Below are positions 18,679 through 27,365 of a DNA stretch of 64,000 nucleotides, piece after piece. The notes under the pieces were generated by a model that saw only the letters and a list, made by a program, of their open reading frames with translations, had not been told where the DNA came from and ran no database searches. The position numbers and the translations under genes are program-made. Within the stretch, counting starts at the first letter, position 1. The number at the start of each line of letters is the position of its first letter. Source of the stretch: Rhizobium binae (GTDB taxonomy: Bacteria; Pseudomonadota; Alphaproteobacteria; Rhizobiales; Rhizobiaceae); assembly GCF_017357225.1 (NCBI RefSeq), contig NZ_CP071605.1:372001-436000 (forward strand), written 5' to 3'.

Positions 18679-18694
18679 TTGGCAGCGCTGCCAA
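18679..18694. promoter_or_regulatory. Palindromic operator, proximal to the LacI-family gene
   Basis: TTGGCAGCGCTGCCAA is a perfect 16-base palindrome containing the 14-base site at 18626-18639. It sits about 100 bases upstream of the LacI-family start. The pair could support DNA looping and would give autoregulation plus control of ltnD-otnI-otnK. Confidence 0.8.
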
Positions 18695-18796
18695 AAATAT
18701 CTTGCTTCTTGCCGGAAGTGATGAAAAATGAAAGCCGCGGCGACGGTATAATGACTGCTCGCTCGAAGCTACCTACCGCCGGATTCGATATTGACG

Positions 18797-19795
18797 ATGG
18801 AATTCAAACATCAGGCGACGGTCACCCTTGCAGAGGTCGCGGAAGCGGCCGGCGTCGGCGAAAGCACGGTGTCGCGGGTGCTGCGCAATCATGGCTCGTT
18901 TTCAGGCAAGACCCGGGAGCGGGTGATGGCCGCCGTCGAGCGGTTGGGCTATGTGCCGAACCGGATCGCCGGAACGCTCGCCTCCACCGGTTCGCGCCTC
19001 GTCGCTTTCGTCATTCCTTCGCTGTCCAACATCGTCTTCCCCGATGTGCTGCGCGGCGCCAGCGCCGTCCTGGAGGAAAACCGATATCAGGCGGTTTTTT
19101 CGGTGACCGACTATGATCCGGGCAAGGAGGAGGCGCTTGCCGCTGCGATGCTTGCCTGGCGGCCGGCGGCGGTGATGCTGGCGGGATACGAGCATACCGA
19201 CGGCACGGCCAAGATGCTGCGCGCCAGCGGGTGCCGGGTCGTTGAACTGCTCGATCTGGACGGCGACGCCCTCGATATCGCAGTCGGCTTCTCGAACCGC
19301 GCGGCCGGACGGGAGAGCGCTGCCTTCCTGCTCAAGCGGGGCTATAACAGGATCGGCTATGTCGGTCATGACCTCAAGCGCGACACCCGCGCCGGCAAGC
19401 GCTTTTCCAGCTTTTGCGAAACGCTCGATATCGCCGGCGTCCCCCTGGTCGCCCACGAGATTCTTGCCGGCCCTTCCTCGGTGGAGGACGGCAGGCTGGG
19501 GCTGGAGCGACTGCTTGCACGGGCGACCGATCTCGATGCGGTCTATTTTTCCAATGACGACATGGCGCTGGGCGGTTATTTTCATTGTCTCGCCCAGGGG
19601 ATCGCGATCCCTTCGCAGCTCGCCATTTTTGGCTATAACGGCCTCGACATTGGCCGGACGATACCGCAACCCTTGTCGACCATTCGGACGCCGCGCGTGG
19701 CGACGGGTGAGATAGCCGCGCAGCTCATCGTCGCCAATGCGCCGCCGCAAGTCGTCGATCTCGGCTTTGAACTGATCGAGGGGGCGACCGCATGA
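18797..19795 (+). CDS. LacI-family regulator of the threonate genes
   Basis: 332-residue regulator. The N-terminal helix-turn-helix reads VTLAEVAEAAGVGESTVSRV (residues 9-28), followed by the hinge helix YVPNRIAGTLAS, then a periplasmic-binding-protein-like effector domain starting LVAFVIPSLSNIVFPDV. It is closest in style to gluconate-type GntR/IdnR members of LacI. ATG at 18797 was preferred over the in-frame TTG at 18791. It is divergent from ltnD and 15 bases before otnC, so its most likely effector is a threonate-pathway acid and its operators are the palindromes at 18626-18694. Confidence 0.92.
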   Translation: MEFKHQATVTLAEVAEAAGVGESTVSRVLRNHGSFSGKTRERVMAAVERLGYVPNRIAGTLASTGSRLVAFVIPSLSNIVFPDVLRGASAVLEENRYQAVFSVTDYDPGKEEALAAAMLAWRPAAVMLAGYEHTDGTAKMLRASGCRVVELLDLDGDALDIAVGFSNRAAGRESAAFLLKRGYNRIGYVGHDLKRDTRAGKRFSSFCETLDIAGVPLVAHEILAGPSSVEDGRLGLERLLARATDLDAVYFSNDDMALGGYFHCLAQGIAIPSQLAIFGYNGLDIGRTIPQPLSTIRTPRVATGEIAAQLIVANAPPQVVDLGFELIEGATA

Positions 19796-19810
19796 ATTGG
19801 AGGACCTGTC

Positions 19811-20479
19811 ATGTCCGACGCGCGCCTGCGTGAGGAAATCTGCCGATACGGCCGCTCGCTGTTCGAGCGCGGGCTGACACCCGGTTCGTCGGGCAACATA
19901 TCGTTGCGGCTGGAGGACGGCGGCTGGCTGGTCACGCCGACCAACGCCTCGCTTGGCTTTCTCGATCCGGCGCGTATTTCAAGGCTCGATGCCGAAGGCC
20001 GGCTCCTGTCCGGCGACAAGCCGACCAAGGAAATCCCGCTGCACACCGCCCTCTATGACACGCGTAGCAGCGCCCGTGCCATCGTCCATCTTCATTCCAC
20101 GCATGCGGTGGCGCTGACGATGCTGCCGGAGATCGATCCGCGCGCCGCCTTGCCGCCGATGACGCCATACTATCTCATGCGCGCCGGCGAAACGGCGCTG
20201 GTGCCCTATTATCGCCCCGGCGATCCGGCGGTGGCCGATGCGATCCGCGGGCTGGCCGGCAAATATTCATCGGTGCTTCTGGCCAATCATGGACCCGTCG
20301 TCGCTGGCGACAGCCTGGAAGCGGCGGTCTTCGCGACCGAGGAACTGGAGGAAACGGCGAAGCTCTATCTGCTGCTGCGCAACCTCAATCCCCGCTTCCT
20401 CAGCCCGGAGCAGGTGGCCGATCTGGTCAAGGCCTTCGATCTCGATCTTCCCTCGCATCATGACCACGATCACGATTGA
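19811..20479 (+). CDS. otnC: 3-oxo-tetronate 4-phosphate decarboxylase OtnC (class II aldolase fold)
   Basis: 222 residues of the class II aldolase/adducin family. GLTPGSSGNISLRL (about 22-35) is the phosphate-binding region, TKEIPLHTALY carries the catalytic acid region, VHLHSTHAVALTML (about 93-106) has the first two zinc histidines and LANHGPVVAG (about 159-168) the third. It decarboxylates 3-oxo-tetronate 4-phosphate to dihydroxyacetone phosphate, closing the pathway started by LtnD. It is cotranscribed with the LacI-family gene. The C-terminus ends in a His/Asp tail (HHDHDHD), which could bind or buffer metal; such a tail is not needed for catalysis. Confidence 0.92.
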   Translation: MSDARLREEICRYGRSLFERGLTPGSSGNISLRLEDGGWLVTPTNASLGFLDPARISRLDAEGRLLSGDKPTKEIPLHTALYDTRSSARAIVHLHSTHAVALTMLPEIDPRAALPPMTPYYLMRAGETALVPYYRPGDPAVADAIRGLAGKYSSVLLANHGPVVAGDSLEAAVFATEELEETAKLYLLLRNLNPRFLSPEQVADLVKAFDLDLPSHHDHDHD

Positions 20480-20672
20480 ACCCGTCCTCGTTTCGCGGAC
20501 CATCGAGCTTGACGGCATGATCCATCTGCGGGAGCGCGCAACCTTCTGCCAAACCCCGCTTTCGATACGATAGATTCTGCTTCCGATGCCGCCGATTCAG
20601 GCAAGCCATGGGCCAAGCTGTGCCTATGATTGTCAACACGTCCCCCAGTTCCGATCGTGCGAGGATATGCAG

Positions 20673-21341
20673 ATGACCACGTTCCGTCCGAAATACATCA
20701 CCTTCGATTGCTACGGCACGCTGACCAATTTTCAGATGGCGGAAGCCGCCCGCGACCTCTACGGCGACCAGCTCGATGAGCCGCGCATGATGGAGTTCAT
20801 CAAGAATTTCGCCGCCTATCGCCTGGACGAGATCATGGGCGCCTGGAAGCCTTACGCCGAGGTTGTCCACAATTCGCTCGAGCGGACTTGCAGGCGCAAC
20901 GGCGTAACATTTCGCGACGAAGCCGCCCAGATGATCTACGCGCGTGTTCCGACCTGGGGGCCGCATCGCGATGTACCCGAGGGGCTTGCCAGAATTGCCA
21001 AGGAAATTCCTTTGGTCATCCTGTCTAATGCCATGAACTCCCAGATCATGTCGAATGTCGAAAAGCTCGGCGCGCCCTTCCACGCGGTCTATACCGCTCA
21101 GCAGGCAAATGCCTACAAGCCGCGTTTCCAGGCCTTTGAATATATGTTCGACATGCTCGGCTGCGGGCCGCAAGACGTGCTTCATTGCTCGTCCTCCTTC
21201 CGCTACGATCTGATGTCGGCCCGCGATCTCGGCATCAAGAACAAGGTCTGGGTCAATCGCGGTCACGAGCCGGCAAATCCCTATTACGGCTATGTCGAGA
21301 TTCCCGACATCTCCGGCTTGCCTGGCGTTGTCGGCCTCTGA
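20673..21341 (+). CDS. HAD-superfamily hydrolase, haloacid dehalogenase type II-like
   Basis: 222 residues. Motif I is TFDCYGTLTNF (about 9-19) with the nucleophile aspartate; ILSNAMNS is motif II; NAYKPRFQAFEYMFD and VLHCSSSFRYDLMSARDLG are motifs III and IV. This matches haloacid-dehalogenase type II proteins, many of which act on phosphates or unknown organic acids. The ATG at 20673 follows a GAGG ribosome-binding site by 8 bases; the earlier ATG at 20667 is too close to it. It is 13 bases before the PuuB-like oxidoreductase, so both form an operon and the enzyme probably acts in the same pathway. Confidence 0.82.
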   Translation: MTTFRPKYITFDCYGTLTNFQMAEAARDLYGDQLDEPRMMEFIKNFAAYRLDEIMGAWKPYAEVVHNSLERTCRRNGVTFRDEAAQMIYARVPTWGPHRDVPEGLARIAKEIPLVILSNAMNSQIMSNVEKLGAPFHAVYTAQQANAYKPRFQAFEYMFDMLGCGPQDVLHCSSSFRYDLMSARDLGIKNKVWVNRGHEPANPYYGYVEIPDISGLPGVVGL

Positions 21342-21354
21342 CGGAGATAAGAGG

Positions 21355-22629
21355 ATGCAGTTCCAGTCCTACTGGCACGACACAGCGCGTGCTTTTGCCG
21401 ATGCGGCTCAAGGTCCTGTCGAAGGACATTATGATGTCGCCGTGATCGGCGCGGGCTTTACCGGGCTTGCAGCGGCGCGCCAGCTTGCGAAAGCCGGCGT
21501 TAAGGTCATCGTACTGGAGGCCGAACGGGTGGGCTGGGGAGCATCGGGGCGCAATGGCGGCCACCTCAACAACGGACTGGCCCATAGCTTCCTGTCCGCG
21601 AAGTCAGCGCTCGGCGCGGAGAAGGCGATTGCGCTGTATCGGGCGTTCGATGAGTCCATCGATACGATCGAGGCGATCATCGCCGAAGAGGGCATCGATT
21701 GCAATTTCCGTCGCGCGGGAAAGCTCAAGCTTGCCTCCAAGCCTCAGCATTTCGATGCCATTGCCCGTAACTTCGAGGCTGTGCATAGAGAGGTCGATCC
21801 GGAGACGGCGCTTCTTTCGGCGAACGACTTGAAGAGTGAGGTTGGCTCGCCCTTCCATGGCGCCATGCTCTCGAAAAAGAGCGCGATGATGCATATGGGC
21901 CGCTATGTCGCCGGACTCGCCGCGGCGGCCGTCCGCCACGGCGCCGTCATCTTCGAAAAGGCTGCCGTGACCGGTCACAAGCAGGGCAATGGGCGCCACA
22001 GCCTTGAGACGGGGCGTGGCACCGTCACGGCCGACCACGTGTTGGTCGCGACGGGCGCCTACACGCCGTCGCTCTTCGGCTATTTCCGCCGCCGGATCAT
22101 CTCCGTCGGCAGCTTCTTGCTCGCTACCCGTCCGTTGAGCGACGCCGAAATCGCAGCGACGATGCCGGGAAACCGGACCTGCGTCACCTCGATGAACATC
22201 GGCAACTATTTCCGGCTTTCGCCGGACAAGCGGCTGATCTTCGGCGGCCGCGCACGCTTTTCCGCCACGTCTGATCAGCGGTCGGACGCAAAGAGCGGCG
22301 ATATACTGCGCTCCAGTCTCGCCGAGATCTTCCCGCAGCTTGCCGGCGTCGAAATCGACTATTGCTGGGGTGGGCTCGTCGACATGACCAAGGACCGCTA
22401 TCCGCGCGCCGGCTATGTCGATGGCGTGTGGTACGCCATGGGTTATTCCGGCCACGGCGCCCAGTTGTCGACCCACCTCGGCATGATCATCGCCGACGCT
22501 GTCATGGGCAAGGCGGAGCGCAATCCGGTAAAGGGGCTTGAATGGCCCGCCGTTCCCGGTCATTTCGGCAAGCCCTGGTTCCTGCCGATGGTCGGGCTTT
22601 ATTACAAGACAGTTGATCGCTTCAAGTAA
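21355..22629 (+). CDS. FAD-dependent amine oxidoreductase (PuuB/OrdL family)
   Basis: 424 residues. The FAD-binding motif YDVAVIGAGFTGLAAARQLA (about 25-44) and the family signature GWGASGRNGGHLNNG (about 60-74) match OrdL/PuuB enzymes, which oxidise primary or gamma-glutamylated amines to aldehydes. The C-terminus carries WGGLVDMTKDRYPRAG and GYSGHGAQLSTHLGM, typical of the family's FAD-binding end. The start at 21355 follows AGATAAGAGG. Aldehyde and semialdehyde dehydrogenases are encoded just downstream on the other strand, fitting an amine to aldehyde to acid route. A strong terminator follows. No gamma-glutamylputrescine synthetase (PuuA) is present in the window, so the substrate may be another amine. 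Confidence 0.85.
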   Translation: MQFQSYWHDTARAFADAAQGPVEGHYDVAVIGAGFTGLAAARQLAKAGVKVIVLEAERVGWGASGRNGGHLNNGLAHSFLSAKSALGAEKAIALYRAFDESIDTIEAIIAEEGIDCNFRRAGKLKLASKPQHFDAIARNFEAVHREVDPETALLSANDLKSEVGSPFHGAMLSKKSAMMHMGRYVAGLAAAAVRHGAVIFEKAAVTGHKQGNGRHSLETGRGTVTADHVLVATGAYTPSLFGYFRRRIISVGSFLLATRPLSDAEIAATMPGNRTCVTSMNIGNYFRLSPDKRLIFGGRARFSATSDQRSDAKSGDILRSSLAEIFPQLAGVEIDYCWGGLVDMTKDRYPRAGYVDGVWYAMGYSGHGAQLSTHLGMIIADAVMGKAERNPVKGLEWPAVPGHFGKPWFLPMVGLYYKTVDRFK

Positions 22630-22677
22630 GCGGCGCGCGCGAGCGCGCTTCGGTCTATCCAGAACATAGATGGGTGC

Positions 22678-22712
22678 GGGCGCCGGGATGAATTTCCGGC
22701 GCCCATTGTTTT
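22678..22712 (+). terminator. Rho-independent terminator, shared by convergent genes
   Basis: GGGCGCCGG (22678-22686) pairs with CCGGCGCCC (22696-22704) over a 9-base loop, followed by ATTGTTTT. It ends the oxidoreductase transcript and lies 15 bases from the stop of the convergent gabD-like gene. Confidence 0.8.
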
Positions 22713-22719
22713 GCGCCGG

Positions 22720-24177
22720 TCAGGAAAGCCCGCCGATGTGGAAGCTCTTCATTTCCAGATATTCCTCGATGCCGCATTGCGCGCCTTCGCGGCCAAGGCC
22801 GGATTGCTTGACGCCGCCGAACGGGGCGACCTCGGTGGAAATGGCGCCGGTGTTGAGGCCGATCATCCCGAATTCGAGCGCCTCGCCGACACGCCAGGAG
22901 CGTTTCAGGCTCTCGGTGTAGAAATAGGCGGCAAGGCCGAAAGGGGTGGCATTGGCGATGCGGATCGCCTCTTCCTCCGTGTCGAAGCGAAAGAGTGGCG
23001 CAACCGGTCCGAATGTCTCTTCATTTGCAAGCTGCATGTCGGTCGTTGCCCCGCCAAGCACCATCGGCGCTGCATATTGATCGCCGGTCGGCATCGAGTC
23101 CGCAGTGGCGAGGATCTTGGCGCCCCTTTCCACCGCGTCGTCAACGTGACGTTTGATCTTCTCGATCGCCGCCCTGTTGATCATCGGCCCGATATCCGTG
23201 CCGGCATCCGTACCGGCCCCGACCTTCATGGCCGAAACCCGCGCGCCAAGCTTGGCGGCAAAGGCCTCGTAAACGCCGGACTGGACGAGAAGGCGGTTGG
23301 CGCAAACGCAGGTCTGGCCGCCATTGCGGAATTTCGACGCGATCGCGCCTTCCACGGCAAGATCGAGGTCGGCATCGTCGAAGACGATGAAGGGCGCGTT
23401 GCCGCCGAGTTCGAGGCTGAGCCGCTTGACGCTGTCGGCCGCGCCGCGCATCAGCAGCGAACCGACGCGGGTCGAGCCGGTGAAAGAAATCTTGCGGACG
23501 GTGTGGTTGGCCATCAGTTCATCGCCGATCCCGGCCGGCACGCCGGTGACGATATTGATCACCCCATTGGGGATGCCGGCGCGCTCCGCCAGGACCCCGA
23601 GCGCCAGCGCCGAAAACGGGGTCAAATCGGAAGGCTTGATCACGACTGTGCAACCCGCCGCAAGCGCCGGCCCCACCTTGCGGGTGATCATCGCATTCGG
23701 AAAATTCCACGGCGTGATGATCGCCGATACGCCGACGGGCTCCTTCAGAACGACGATGCGCCGATCCGCTGTCGGTGAGGGAATGGTCGTGCCGCCGATG
23801 CGCCGCGCCTCCTCGGAAAACCATTTGACGAACGAGGCGCCGTAACGGATTTCGCCGCGCGCTTCCGCAAGCGGCTTGCCCTGTTCCCTGGTGAGGATCA
23901 GCGCCAGGTCCTCGATATTGTCGAGCATCAGATCGTGCCAGGCTTCCAGCAAGGCGGCGCGCTCGGCATGAGTCTTGGCCCGCCATCGGCCAAAGGCCTT
24001 TTCCGCCGCCGCGATTGCCGCACGCGTATCGGCCCCGTCCATATCGGGCACCGTGCCCAGCACATGCTGCGTTGCCGGATCTGTCACCTCGATCGTACGT
24101 CCGGCCGCGGCACCGCGCCACTCGCCATCGATGAACCCTTGCTGGCGAAGCAGGCTGCCGTCTCTCAATCCGTTCAT
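22720..24177 (-). CDS. gabD: Succinate-semialdehyde dehydrogenase, GabD family
   Basis: 485-residue aldehyde dehydrogenase. Motifs: ITPWNFPNAMITRK (about 150), ISFTGSTRVGSLL (about 226), the glutamate in SLELGGNAPF and the catalytic cysteine in GGQTCVCANRLLV (about 286). EVAPFGGVKQSGLGREG is the C-terminal end common to GabD. The ATG at 24177 has an AAGGCGAG ribosome-binding site; a TTG six codons upstream is less likely. GabD turns succinate semialdehyde into succinate for the citric acid cycle. It is the last gene of a minus-strand series that begins with the ArgE-like gene. Confidence 0.88.
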   Translation of the reverse strand: MNGLRDGSLLRQQGFIDGEWRGAAAGRTIEVTDPATQHVLGTVPDMDGADTRAAIAAAEKAFGRWRAKTHAERAALLEAWHDLMLDNIEDLALILTREQGKPLAEARGEIRYGASFVKWFSEEARRIGGTTIPSPTADRRIVVLKEPVGVSAIITPWNFPNAMITRKVGPALAAGCTVVIKPSDLTPFSALALGVLAERAGIPNGVINIVTGVPAGIGDELMANHTVRKISFTGSTRVGSLLMRGAADSVKRLSLELGGNAPFIVFDDADLDLAVEGAIASKFRNGGQTCVCANRLLVQSGVYEAFAAKLGARVSAMKVGAGTDAGTDIGPMINRAAIEKIKRHVDDAVERGAKILATADSMPTGDQYAAPMVLGGATTDMQLANEETFGPVAPLFRFDTEEEAIRIANATPFGLAAYFYTESLKRSWRVGEALEFGMIGLNTGAISTEVAPFGGVKQSGLGREGAQCGIEEYLEMKSFHIGGLS

Positions 24178-24242
24178 TTTCTCGCCTTTCGTCAAAGCAT
24201 TTGTCTTCTACATTCCGGCCGCGCAGTTTTGCGTGACATGCG

Positions 24243-25286
24243 TTAGCCGAGCACCGAAAGCACCGATGCCGTGATCGCGTCGGTCTTGTCCTTGCCGGGA
24301 ATTGCGCCGATGCCGCGCGCCGTCGTCGTTTCGATTGCAGCCATCACCCTTCCGGCGGCGGCCGTTTCTCCGAGATGTTCCAGCATCATTGCTCCTGACC
24401 AGATGGCGGCGATCGGATTGGCGATCCCGAGATGGGCGATGTCGGGTGCGGAGCCGTGGACCGGTTCGAACATGGACGGCGCCTGGCGATCAGGATTGAT
24501 GTTGGCGGATGCCGCAAAGCCGAGCCCGCCCTGGATGGCGGCGCCAAGGTCGGTCAGAATGTCGCCGAACAGATTGGACGCGACCACGACATCGAGACTA
24601 TCCGGCGCCATGACCATCCGGGCGGCAATGGCGTCGATATGGTAGCTCGTCACCTCGATATCCGGGTATTCCGCCGAGAGCTTGTGGGTGATTTCGTCCC
24701 AGAAGACCATCGAGTATTTCTGCGCGTTGGACTTTGTCACCGACGCGAGTTTGCCGCGCCGCACCCGCGCCTGCTCGAAGCCGAAACGCAGGATGCGTTC
24801 GACTCCCTTTCGGGTGAAGATGGAGGTTTCCACCGCCACCTCGCTGTCTGTGCCCTGATGGACGCGGCCGCCGGCGCCGGAATATTCGCCCTCGGTGTTT
24901 TCGCGGATGCAGAGGATATCGAAGTCTTGCGACCGCAGCGGTCCCTGCACTCCGGGCAGCAGTTTGTGCGGGCGGATGTTGGCATATTGTACAAAAGCCT
25001 TGCGGATGGGCAGCAGCAGCCCGTGCAGCGACACGGAATCCGGCACCTTGCTGGGCCATCCGACGGCGCCGAGCAGAATGGCATCGAAGGACCGCAGCGT
25101 TTCGATGCCGTCGGCAGGCATCATGCTGCCATTTTCGAGATAGTAGTCACAAGACCATGGGTAGCGGGTCGCCTCGAGAGAAAATCCACTCGATGCGGCT
25201 GTCTTTTCAAGCACGGCCCAGGCTGCTTCCGTTACGTCGCGGCCGATGCCGTCTCCGGGCAGAAGGGCGATCTTATAGGTCTTCAT
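24243..25286 (-). CDS. Isocitrate/isopropylmalate dehydrogenase family, tartrate/D-malate dehydrogenase type
   Basis: 347 residues. ALLPGDGIGRDVTEAAWAVL (about 8-27) and the metal- and NAD-binding VVASNLFGDILTDLGAAIQGG (about 233-253) define the family. The substrate segment IRENTEGEYSGAGGRVH with an added loop, and FEPVHGSAPDIAHLGIANP, match TtuC-type tartrate dehydrogenase and DmlA D-malate dehydrogenase rather than LeuB. It oxidatively decarboxylates a 2-hydroxy diacid using NAD and a divalent metal. It starts 9 bases after the upstream aldehyde dehydrogenase stop and is probably cotranscribed. Confidence 0.85.
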   Translation of the reverse strand: MKTYKIALLPGDGIGRDVTEAAWAVLEKTAASSGFSLEATRYPWSCDYYLENGSMMPADGIETLRSFDAILLGAVGWPSKVPDSVSLHGLLLPIRKAFVQYANIRPHKLLPGVQGPLRSQDFDILCIRENTEGEYSGAGGRVHQGTDSEVAVETSIFTRKGVERILRFGFEQARVRRGKLASVTKSNAQKYSMVFWDEITHKLSAEYPDIEVTSYHIDAIAARMVMAPDSLDVVVASNLFGDILTDLGAAIQGGLGFAASANINPDRQAPSMFEPVHGSAPDIAHLGIANPIAAIWSGAMMLEHLGETAAAGRVMAAIETTTARGIGAIPGKDKTDAITASVLSVLG

Positions 25287-25295
25287 CGCAGTTCC

Positions 25296-26759
25296 TTAAA
25301 GGCTGATGAGCACGCTCTTGCTCTTGCGGTTGGCATGATAGGCTTCGCGGCCGAGATCCTTGCCGATGCCCGACTGCTTGTAGCCGCCGGTCGGCAGGAT
25401 ATGGTCGCGCGAGCGGCCGTAGCGGTTGACCCAGACGGTGCCGGCCTGCAGGCGGCGGGTGAGGCGGATCGCCCGGGAGAGATCGCGGGTGAAGAGGCCG
25501 GCGGCGAGCCCATAGGCCGGATGATCGGCCAAGCTTAGCGCCTCTTCCTCGTCTTCGAAGGTCTGAATCGTCAGCACCGGTCCGAAGATTTCGTCGAGAA
25601 CCGCCGGCGATGTCGCCGTCACGCCGGAAATCAGGGTCGGCGCATAGAAATAGCCGTCGCGGTCGAGGCGGCGGCCGCCCGTCAGGCACTCGGCCCCGTC
25701 GTCGATTGCGGCGCGGACGATGCCATCCATGCGGGCGATCTGGCGTTCGGAGATCACGGGCGAATAATCGGTCGTTTCCTCCCAGGTCGGGCCGGGACGG
25801 ATGGTCGCCAATCTTTCGAGAATTGCCGTTGCAAGCGCGTCGGCCACCTTCGCCTCGACGAGGAGGCGAGATCCGCAAACGCAAGCCTGACCGGCATTGG
25901 ACAGGATGCTGCCGGCGATGGCGCCTGCCGCGAGATCGAGATCGGCGTCGGCGAAGACCAGCTGCGGGCTCTTGCCGCCGAGTTCCAGCGTCATCGGCTT
26001 CACCCCGGTCCGGGCGATATTGCCCATGATCGCCGCACCGGCTACGGTCGAGCCGGTGAAGCTGATCTTGGAAATTCCCGGATGTCCGGTGATCGCGGTT
26101 CCGGTGGTCGGGCCATCGCCAAGGACGACGTTGACGAGGCCGGCGGGCAGGCCGGCCCGCACCGAAAGTTCGGCGAGATAGAGTGTCGAAAACGGCGTCA
26201 TCTCCGATGGTTTCAATACCACCGCATTGCCGGCCGCCAGCGCCGGAGCGAGCTTCCACCCTGCCATCGACAAAGGGAAGTTCCATGGCGTGATGGCGCC
26301 GACGACGCCATAGGGTTCCGTCATGATCATGCCGATATTCGCGTCGTCGGTCGGGACGAGATCGCCGCCTTCCTTATCGGCGAATTCGGCAAAGAAGCGG
26401 ATCTGCTCGGCGGTGACGGCGATATCGCCGGCAACGAGCTGGCCGACGGGCCGGGTCGAGGAGAGCGCTTCGAGCCTGGCGAGGGTTTCCGCCTCGGCTT
26501 CGATCAGGTCGGCCCAGCGCTGCAGCGCCATGGTGCGCTCGCGTGGCCGCACGCCACCCCAATTGCTGGACTTCAATGCCGCTTCGGCCGTTTCGACGGC
26601 GTGGTCGACGAGGGCCTCGTCGGCAAGCGGGCAGCCGGCATAGGCCTTGCCGTCGGATGGCCGATGCATGTCGATGACGGCTTTGGCCGGAAGCAGTCGG
26701 CCGCCGATGAAATGTCCGACGGGCAGTGAGATCGTGTTCGGATCGAAGCTGAGTGTCAT
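25296..26759 (-). CDS. NAD-dependent aldehyde dehydrogenase (PuuC-like)
   Basis: 487 residues. Motifs: AITPWNFPLSMAGWKLAPAL (about 158), ISFTGSTVAGAAIMG (about 234), the glutamate in TLELGGKSPQLVF and the catalytic cysteine in NAGQACVCGSRLLV (about 292). GGYKQSGIGKDLGREAYH is near the C-terminus. The ATG at 26759 gives the usual family start; the frame runs upstream without a clear ribosome-binding site. It would oxidise an aminoaldehyde or similar aldehyde, and the nearby PuuB-like oxidase is an obvious source. The 9-base gap to the next gene indicates an operon. Confidence 0.88.
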   Translation of the reverse strand: MTLSFDPNTISLPVGHFIGGRLLPAKAVIDMHRPSDGKAYAGCPLADEALVDHAVETAEAALKSSNWGGVRPRERTMALQRWADLIEAEAETLARLEALSSTRPVGQLVAGDIAVTAEQIRFFAEFADKEGGDLVPTDDANIGMIMTEPYGVVGAITPWNFPLSMAGWKLAPALAAGNAVVLKPSEMTPFSTLYLAELSVRAGLPAGLVNVVLGDGPTTGTAITGHPGISKISFTGSTVAGAAIMGNIARTGVKPMTLELGGKSPQLVFADADLDLAAGAIAGSILSNAGQACVCGSRLLVEAKVADALATAILERLATIRPGPTWEETTDYSPVISERQIARMDGIVRAAIDDGAECLTGGRRLDRDGYFYAPTLISGVTATSPAVLDEIFGPVLTIQTFEDEEEALSLADHPAYGLAAGLFTRDLSRAIRLTRRLQAGTVWVNRYGRSRDHILPTGGYKQSGIGKDLGREAYHANRKSKSVLISL

Positions 26760-26972
26760 TGCGTGTCCTCGGAATGAACCGAGGACAAGCCTAGCCGGGA
26801 AAGGCGAGCAGCATGCATCGACCGGGAATGCTGCGACGGCCGAAAATTGCGTTTTCCGCACTGCCGCCAGTCAAATCTACGGCGGGTGTCCGGCGCCGTT
26901 GCCGCGCTGTCTGCCTACCGGAAACAACTGCCCCGCAGGCACCGAAGGCGATCGCGGCGCGCGGCATCAGCG

Positions 26973-27326
26973 TCATGATACGGTGACGTAAATCTTGCGC
27001 ACTGTCTCGATCGTCTTCCAGACGCCGACGAAACCTGGCTTCATCACAAAACTGTCGCCGGCCTTATAGACCACCGGCTCGCCGCCGTCCGGCGTGAGTT
27101 CGACCAGGCCGGAAAGGATGTGGCAGAACTCGAACGTCTCGCCCTTGATCGAACGCGTCTCGCCGGGCGTTGCCTCCCAGACGCCGGTATGAACCGTCTC
27201 TGCGCGGGCGACATCCTGCGCCCAGGTCTTGAAGGTGGGATTGCCCGAGATCAGGCGCTCGGGAAGCGGGCCGGACTCGCGTGGTACCTGGGTTGGGTTG
27301 GTGTCGATGGTCTTGAGCAGGGACAT
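26973..27326 (-). CDS. Cupin protein (DUF861 type)
   Basis: 117 residues making one cupin barrel. GVWEATPGETRSI, FEFCHILSGLVELTPDGGEPVVYKAGDSFVMKPGFVGVWKTIE follows the two cupin motifs, and the single-domain length matches the DUF861 group related to ureidoglycine aminohydrolase. Members commonly lie next to FAD amine oxidases and aldehyde dehydrogenases in Proteobacteria, but the reaction is unknown. It is 39 bases after the GhrA-like gene and 213 bases before the aldehyde dehydrogenase. Confidence 0.8.
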   Translation of the reverse strand: MSLLKTIDTNPTQVPRESGPLPERLISGNPTFKTWAQDVARAETVHTGVWEATPGETRSIKGETFEFCHILSGLVELTPDGGEPVVYKAGDSFVMKPGFVGVWKTIETVRKIYVTVS

Positions 27327-27365
27327 GGTATTCCTTTCGAGAGTGCAGATTTTGGGTGGGATGAA

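Noticed and set aside
22711-23778. 355-codon plus-strand open frame
   Set aside because: Antisense to gabD; composition rich in G, R and D as expected of a shadow frame.
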